Source: Coix lacryma-jobi var. lacryma-jobi
Lineage: Eukaryota; Streptophyta; Magnoliopsida; Poales; Poaceae
NCBI GenBank assembly: GCA_009763385.1
Contig: CM019823.1
Location: 169,910,302-169,974,301 of the forward strand
DNA: 64,000 nt
Direction: 5' to 3'
Positions 58,410 through 64,000 of the stretch are shown here, piece after piece (position 1 is the stretch's first letter; every line of letters begins with the position of its first letter). The notes beneath the pieces were generated by a model. The model did not search any database, was not told where the DNA came from, and saw only the letters and a list, made by a program, of their open reading frames with translations. The translations under genes and the position numbers were made by a program.

Positions 58410-59149
58410 TCAATTTCAAAATGATGTCCTTGAGTTTGTCTCAACCATTTATATGAATCGTCAAAGTGCTATAATAAAGTTTGAATTGTAAGTGGTACTT
58501 TCCTGCAATGCTTCAAAAAAAAAGAAGCTATTTTTTTACCTGTTTTTTAATTCCATTCTTTTGTGATTATTATGAAATTGTAAAAGGCAAGAACCAATAT
58601 CTTAGTGAAGCAAAGCTGGTCTTTGAAATAGCAGTTCTTGTGGGGGTGCCAGCGGCAAATACAGCGCTGGGCCGGGCTCTTGGTTTCCAAGTGGCCCCCT
58701 ACGTGGAACCTTCTGATCCGGCTCCTTTTATCCTACGTGTACGCCAGCCTCCAAACTCCTCCAAAGCGCGTCCGCCACAGGCCCACAGCCCACAGGCTCG
58801 CACGTGTTCATTTCCCTCTCGCCCCGAATTAACAATTGCGAAATCCCAGGATTGACCTTTCCGCAGCCCAGCCTTGTCCCAGGGGCCCCACCACACCCAT
58901 GTCCTCTTCTTCCTCACACACGCGGGGGGACACTGCACCTCTCAGCCTCTCAACACGCCTATTTGACCACGTGACCGTAATCCTAATCCTCCCCCCGCAC
59001 CGCACCGGTGCCTATTTAACTCGCGCTCGAACACTTCTTCTCCCGGCAACGCAAACCAAACCAAACCTGCTCTCGGCTCTCCAGCCTCCAGCCTCCACTC
59101 CCGCCGTGTCGTCGAGCAACCGAACCTGCACGGAGCACGGAGGCCGGAA
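58410..59149 (+). promoter_or_regulatory. Upstream region and promoter of the bHLH gene
   Basis: A W-box-like TTTGACC runs into a G-box CACGTG (58978-58983). TATTTAA at 59013-59019 is a likely TATA box, about 135 bp before the ATG. Further upstream is AT-rich with nothing recognised. Confidence 0.6.
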
Positions 59150-60887
59150 ATGCAGATGGACTCCTACAGCTTCAATTACGCCGGCTTCTTCCACGACGAG
59201 GCTGCGTTCTACCCGCACGTCGCCGTGCCGCCCTCCCCGGAGCTGCCCTTCGGCCTCACTGCCACGCCAGGGCAGCCGGAGCCGGAGCCGCCCTTCGCGG
59301 CGGCGCCGATGGCGACGGCGTTCCAGGACTACGACTACCCTGGGGCGGCCGTGAGCGCGGGGGCGGGAGCGCCGTTCGAGGGCCCCAGCGTGCACGGGGC
59401 GGTGGTCGACGCGCTGGGCGGGGACGGACAGCGTGAGCAGAGCATGGCAATGGCGGAGGACGTGGAGGAGGAGCAGGAGCCGCCGCGGCGGCCGCAGCGG
59501 CAGCAGCCGGCGGGCGCCGCCGCCGTGGAGAGCAGCCGCGGGTTCCGGCACATGATGCGGGAGCGGCAGCGGCGCGAGAAGCTGAGCCAGAGCTACGCCG
59601 ACCTGCACGCGCTGGTGGCGTCCCGGTCCAGGGGCGACAAGAACTCCATCGTGCAGGCGGCCGCCATCTACGTCCACGAGCTGCGGGGCGCGCGGGAGCA
59701 GCTGCAGCGCCGGAACGAGGAGCTCAAGGCCCGCATCCTGGGCCACGACGCCAGGCAGCAGTGCGTCAAGGTGCAGTTCGAGGTGGACGAGCCGGCGTCC
59801 GCCATCGACTCCATGATCGGCGCGCTCAGGCGCCTCAAGGGCATGGACGTCAGGGCCAGGGGCATCCGCTCCAACCTGTCCGGACGCAGGCTGTGCACCG
59901 AGATGAATGTCGAGACCACGGTGAGCACAGCACTCTCTCTCAATCCTCCTCCAGCTTCATTGTTCAGTCGAGATTCACTGTTCGGAGCAAGGCTCAAATT
60001 TCTCACCAGCTTTGCTGCTGACAATGGCTGATCCAGAATTTAGGTTGGAAAAAGAAAGATGCGGTAGTTCAGTCACATACAAGATTCACAGAGTTAGATT
60101 GCTGTTGGATAGGAAAACAGATTGTCGCTAGGATAAGGATGAAGAAAGAAGGATCAAATTTGGATATACATACATCTAGGCAATCTGGCTTAACAAAATA
60201 ATATACTACTCATCGACACAGAGGGAAATCATATAAAACAGAGCCATTCCACTTCAAAATCCACATTTTGACACTGGTCAACAGTGTCAAACTCCTGCTG
60301 GAGGTCTCCCCCCTATTTCTGAAAGAAGGAAAAAAAGAACACGCTTCAACGAATCCTAAAAACAACAGCAAGGGGGGAAGGGGAACAACCTGCTCGCAAC
60401 AATTATAAAAATCTATAGTGCAACCGCTGTTAGCTAACATTATTAGCCTTGACCTGTCAAATCAAACAACCTACTCCAATACTAGCTGACAACCCTGGCC
60501 TTTTTTCATAACACCAACATGACAATTATTTTTTTTTTTAAAAAAAACATGTCAATCGTCCCTGCCCTCAATCAAAAGAAACATTGTCAATGCCTCTCCA
60601 ATTTGATTGTCTGAATATAGACGCAGCATCTCATAATTGCGAAGCTTATCATGTCAATTTGTTGTTGCTGCTATTGTTTTTCTTGTCCCAAATGGATGTG
60701 CCACTTGTTATTATTACTCGAACTAACCACTCGGTTCCTCTCGGCGTCTTGTTGTTGGCAGATTGCGGCCGGCGAGGTGGAGAAGGCCGTGGAGGAGGCT
60801 CTCATGCAGGAAGTGGAGAGGAAGCAGCAGCTTGCCCCTGGTTTTGCAGGCCCTCAGGCGACATCGCACGTGCAAAACGTGTTTTGA
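59150..60887 (+). CDS. bHLH transcription factor (bHLH92-like)
   Basis: Two exons, 59150-59920 and 60762-60887, spliced ACG/GTGAGC to GGCAG/ATT in phase 0, 298 aa. The N-terminus is Ala/Pro-rich and acidic. The bHLH domain is about residues 130-190. The basic region HMMRERQRREK has His 134, Glu 138 and Arg 142, the triad for E-box/G-box contact. Helix, loop and second helix follow (GDKNSIVQAAAIYVHEL). After a short leucine-rich extension, residues 205-290 (CVKVQFEVDEP onward) look like the ACT-like C-terminal domain of this group. Members act as nuclear dimeric DNA-binding regulators, often stress-related. The G-box in its own promoter would allow self-regulation, which is inference. ATG choice: first of two near-adjacent ATGs (59150 and 59156). 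Confidence 0.88.
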
Positions 60888-61336
60888 CACGAGATCCGCC
60901 CTCCCCAGCAAAAAAAAAAAAAAAACCCAAGCTGTATTTCTTCATTCTTTTAAGAACCGGGTGTGCAAAATGAGCATCCACGTCCCTGGCTCTATTGTTT
61001 TTTTTTTTAAAAAAAATAAGTACAGATCCGTGTTGTTGTTTAGGAGTATCACAGCCTCCAAGTGGCATTTTGAGCACGTGTACGGATTTGTACGACTCGT
61101 GTTGCTACAACAGAAAAAAGAGACGTGCAGACTGTGAGGACCGAGGCCATGCGGGCCGCCGGGATCAAAGCTCGAAAGGGGCCGGAGGAAGCGGGCGAGA
61201 AACGAGGGCGAGGTCGAGGTGGGGCCGGAGGGTCCCGTCCGTCGTGCCGTGTGGGCTCTGCGCCGTAGATTCCGAGTCGCGGCGGCAACCAGTGTGCTCT
61301 TGTCCTTGGTTTCTTCTACTATGCTACTCGTACAGG
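60888..61336. other. 3' flank of the bHLH gene
   Basis: Several A- and T-runs, then GC-rich sequence (61130-61290). No gene supported. Confidence 0.4.
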
Positions 61337-61337
61337 A

Positions 61338-61589
61338 CTCTCTCCGTGAAGGATAGCGACACGGTCTTCAAAACATAACTTTGACCTCTTATTTTTATAA
61401 AAATATTTATCGAAAAGTGATATATGTATACTTTTATGAAAGTATTTTTCAAAACAAATCTATTTATATAATTTTTATATTTGTAAACTTAGAAACTTAA
61501 TAGTTATTGATGATTTATATTCCCATGTTTGACTCTAATCTTTTCTAAAACGTCAACTAATATGGATATGGGTACGTATGAAGGGAGTA
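61338..61589. mobile_element. Stowaway-type MITE, decayed ends
   Basis: Left end CTCTCTCCGTGAAGG and right end ATGAAGGGAG before TA. Subterminal AAAACATAACTTTGAC faces GTTTGACTCTAATCTTTTCT in inverse order, the usual Stowaway layout. Confidence 0.6.
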
Positions 61590-62123
61590 TGTTTTACTCC
61601 GCGACAAATGCTGCCGCGCCTTTTTTTAATCGTGTGGCTGTAAACCGAAGCCATCGGCGTCAGGGGCACCAGCCTCGCCTGTCAGCGTCGTGCTTAGTTG
61701 ACCGGAGCGCAGTTATTTGGTTTGGATTAACCCCACTTCCTGGAAATTTCACGTGAGGAGTTAGCTGGTTAGAGTTAGAGTTGGGCTCTCTGAATTATGT
61801 GCTGCAGTGACGTACGTCGCTGACACTGATACGTACTTTTATTATTATTATGTTGTTATTATATTATCCCTAGATGGGATGGGGCTAGGGCTAAGAGCTA
61901 ATCATCGTTTGCTTGTTCTTACAAATAACGACTCCAACCGTGGGGCCTCTCTGGAGTGTATGTTAATCCTCGAGTCCAACCGTGAGTCCATCCGTTTACT
62001 TGTTCTTAGTTCGTATATAGTACAAATCCTACTTCCAGTTAATGAAATAAACTCTCTTTTTTGTTTTTATTTTCGGGGGAAAAAAGTCTTAGTCGGAGCT
62101 CTTGGGTCTCGCAAGGGTGCAAC
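61590..62123. other. Intergenic up to the hAT element
   Basis: No gene recognised. GGTGCAAC (62116-62123) would be the 8-bp TSD of the hAT element; its partner is outside the window. Confidence 0.4.
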
Positions 62124-62139
62124 CAGGGTTTTTTTTACC

Positions 62140-62405
62140 GACCGTTTGATGGTAACCGCCGGCCACCGGTAGCGGTTTACCGGACCGGTTTGGTCGGTAA
62201 CCGCCCGGTACCGGCCGGTTTGAAGTTTGAATTCAAACGTCTCAGTTGTTCGGTTTCGAATCGGTAAACCGGTCGGTTTGGGTCGGTTACCGACCGGTTT
62301 GAGCGGTTTACCGGTCGGTTTGAATCTCGAATTCAAATGCGGTTCGTAGTCGGTAACCGACCGGTTTGGGTCGGTTACCGACCGGTTAGATCGGTAACCA
62401 GTCCA
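62140..62405. repeat. hAT subterminal repeats
   Basis: Dense direct and inverted copies of GGTCGGTTACCGACCGG and CGGTTTACCGGTCGGTTTG. Such motifs are binding sites for hAT transposases in known families. Confidence 0.75.
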
Positions 62406-62608
62406 AACCGGTGGGCTGTCTTTTTTTTGGATAAAAATGATTTTTTGGTACTTCCTTTGGACATATAGATATAAAAAAGACCGCACACTGCGGCAATAAA
62501 TTCATTGTCTCGAAAACATGAACAAATAGTCGCATACAAATAGATATTGTCTCGAAAACATCAACGAATGCATCAACAACACATCCTCACAGTCACAGGA
62601 ATACATGA

Positions 62609-63920
62609 TCATCTACGCAAGATGTATGGAAAGACCCCTTGTTGGCATGACATTTCATACTCGGCGATGGACATAAGAGCGATACCTTTGGTTTGAAGCA
62701 GGGTTGCCTTGTAATCTTGCCACGTCTGGCCCGTCCAAGCTGCGGTTGTCTCCCATTCTTGAACCAACATACTGTAAAAGCTGGGATCTTCCCATTCGTA
62801 CACCCACCTAGTCTGAGGCTGCGTGCTCACGTCAGGAATGGGATAGCTATAAGAAGGTTGTGAGGCATCGCTGTAGGACGAAGTAGAGTAGTCTGGAGTG
62901 TCGTAGTACGTGGGTGCAAAAGAAATTGATCTCCCCTGCGAGTCCTCTGGATTGTCGTCGTGTGTGCGTCCAAATGAAACTGATTTCCTCTGGGACTGTG
63001 GTTGTCCATGGTCACGATCTTGCGTAGCATGTGTGTATTGGGTCTCGCCTGCAATGAACCATAATTAGTAATCATGGACAAAAATAAATGTGTGTATGTA
63101 CGTGCAAGTGCAATGGATACCTGTGAAACGAATTCCATAACCAGTCCCACCACCACCACCAGCAGCACCACCACCACCATCGCCACTGTCATCATGATCG
63201 TCATCGTCACCACCATCGCTGCTGTCATCATCATCATCATCATCGTCAGAATGGTAAGATCCCTCCTCCTCAGTGTCCGCATCGCTGCTGACTTGTTTTC
63301 CTCGCTTGGTCTGCCCCTTCCTAGGCGGCGCTTGCGTCTTCCTCTTCCCTAGGTGACTTTGACCCACATGTCTACGAGCCCAATCACTGATGCAATCAGA
63401 CCCCGTAGCCTGACGTAGATCATCGGGGTCTATATGCTCACTGCCAACAGAAACAAACAAATCACATAAATAAAATCAATCCCACCGTACATTATTAGAC
63501 ACGCACTCACATTTGTAAATATACATATAACGTACCTGACAAGACGTGATGGCAAAGGGACGTCGTCTTCGTCTGAATCCTCATCAAGAAGTGGAGGCTG
63601 GTTTGATCTTCCATACTCCATCCACTCCCTAAGCGGAGTGGTCCGATCATAGAATGAGACTTCGGCGAACCGGTCAATAAAATCGTCGTCATCAAGCCTT
63701 GGTGGGTTGGCATCCGCAAGTCGCAGCCGAAGGTTGTAATTGACATAAACAAGCTTGTTCAGTTTCTTGTGCGATAGCCGATTGCGGACCTTCGTATGCA
63801 GCAAGGCAAAAGTACTCCAGTTCCGCTCGCATCCACTGGAGGACATACATTGTGAAACAAGCCGCAAAGCTAGGCGCTGCAAATTTGGAGTGTCTTTACC
63901 AAAGATCATCCACCAGGCCG
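62609..63920 (-). CDS. hAT transposase, last three exons
   Basis: Exons 63920-63536, 63440-63121 and 63048-62609, with GT/AG ends and fitting phases; an acceptor CTTGCAG precedes the first. The first encodes AAWWMIFGKD and the hAT dimerisation region (SSGCERNWSTFALLHTKVRN, LNKLVYVNYNLRLR), the conserved C-terminal part of hAT transposases. The second is unusual: basic (KRKTQAPPRKGQTKRGK), then an Asp/Ser run and a Gly run from GAT and GGT microsatellites. The third ends YILRR. The DDE core and BED zinc finger would lie beyond the right edge. No stop or frameshift is seen in this part. Confidence 0.8.
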
Positions 63921-64000
63921 CTGCAAGTGGAACACATTATGTTAGCTACATGTTCCAATATGCATAACTAAATGGAATGACAAAGTACTCTTACATGGGG

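Larger units (their letters stand above)
62124..64000 (-). mobile_element. hAT transposon, 3' end, continues beyond window
   Basis: The terminal inverted repeat begins CAGGGTT at 62124, then come about 270 bp of subterminal repeats and a minus-strand transposase. The other end is not in the window. Confidence 0.8.

Overview
This is plant nuclear DNA from a grass (Poaceae, most likely a panicoid). The evidence is nested Ty3/gypsy elements with very long LTRs starting TGTGACACCC/TGTAACACCC, Stowaway MITEs, a CACTA element with 'TTTAGTCCCGG' subterminal repeats, and GC-rich monocot-type genes with introns. Nothing is prokaryotic; there are no operons or CRISPR arrays.

Left part (1-39267) is a nest of LTR retrotransposons. 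Two copies of one Tat-lineage family lie tail to tail. Copy B (+) enters from the left edge and ends with its 3' LTR at 7368-8246. Copy A (-) fills 8285-39262, with two 805-bp LTRs and a CAAGG target-site duplication. Both carry, between pol and the 3' LTR, a multi-exon gene on the strand opposite to gag-pol (PF04195-like, 'putative gypsy type transposon'). B's antisense gene is broken by a long LTR (1-3842). A is broken by a 4656-bp solo LTR (11015-15670, TSD GGGCG) and by an 11,564-bp Tekay-like chromovirus (23078-34641, TSD GCTAT) whose 3263-bp LTRs look identical. A also holds an 87-bp and a 55-bp tandem array. Its gag-pol has two in-frame TAG codons and one frameshift, although its LTRs differ at only about three sites.

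The nest sits in the 5' part of a decayed intron-containing gene made from Copia-type Pol modules (39316-41022).

Right part (about 41000-64000) is gene-bearing. It holds XRCC4 (44446-46824, four exons, non-homologous end joining), a possible 85-aa gene with a duplicated exon (47470-48777), a zinc-knuckle ORF (49237-49665, minus) and a bHLH transcription factor of bHLH92 type (59150-60887). Between them are Stowaway MITEs (one split by a Helitron-like insert), a Tourist-like element, a SINE with a 17-bp TSD, a non-autonomous CACTA element carrying a tRNA-like segment, and old local duplications. The right edge is the 3' end of a hAT transposon with the last three transposase exons.

The host genes do not form a pathway. 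The element layers give a relative order: B and A into the host locus, the long LTR into B, then the solo-LTR element and the chromovirus into A. Splice sites, repeat limits and LTR differences were read by eye.
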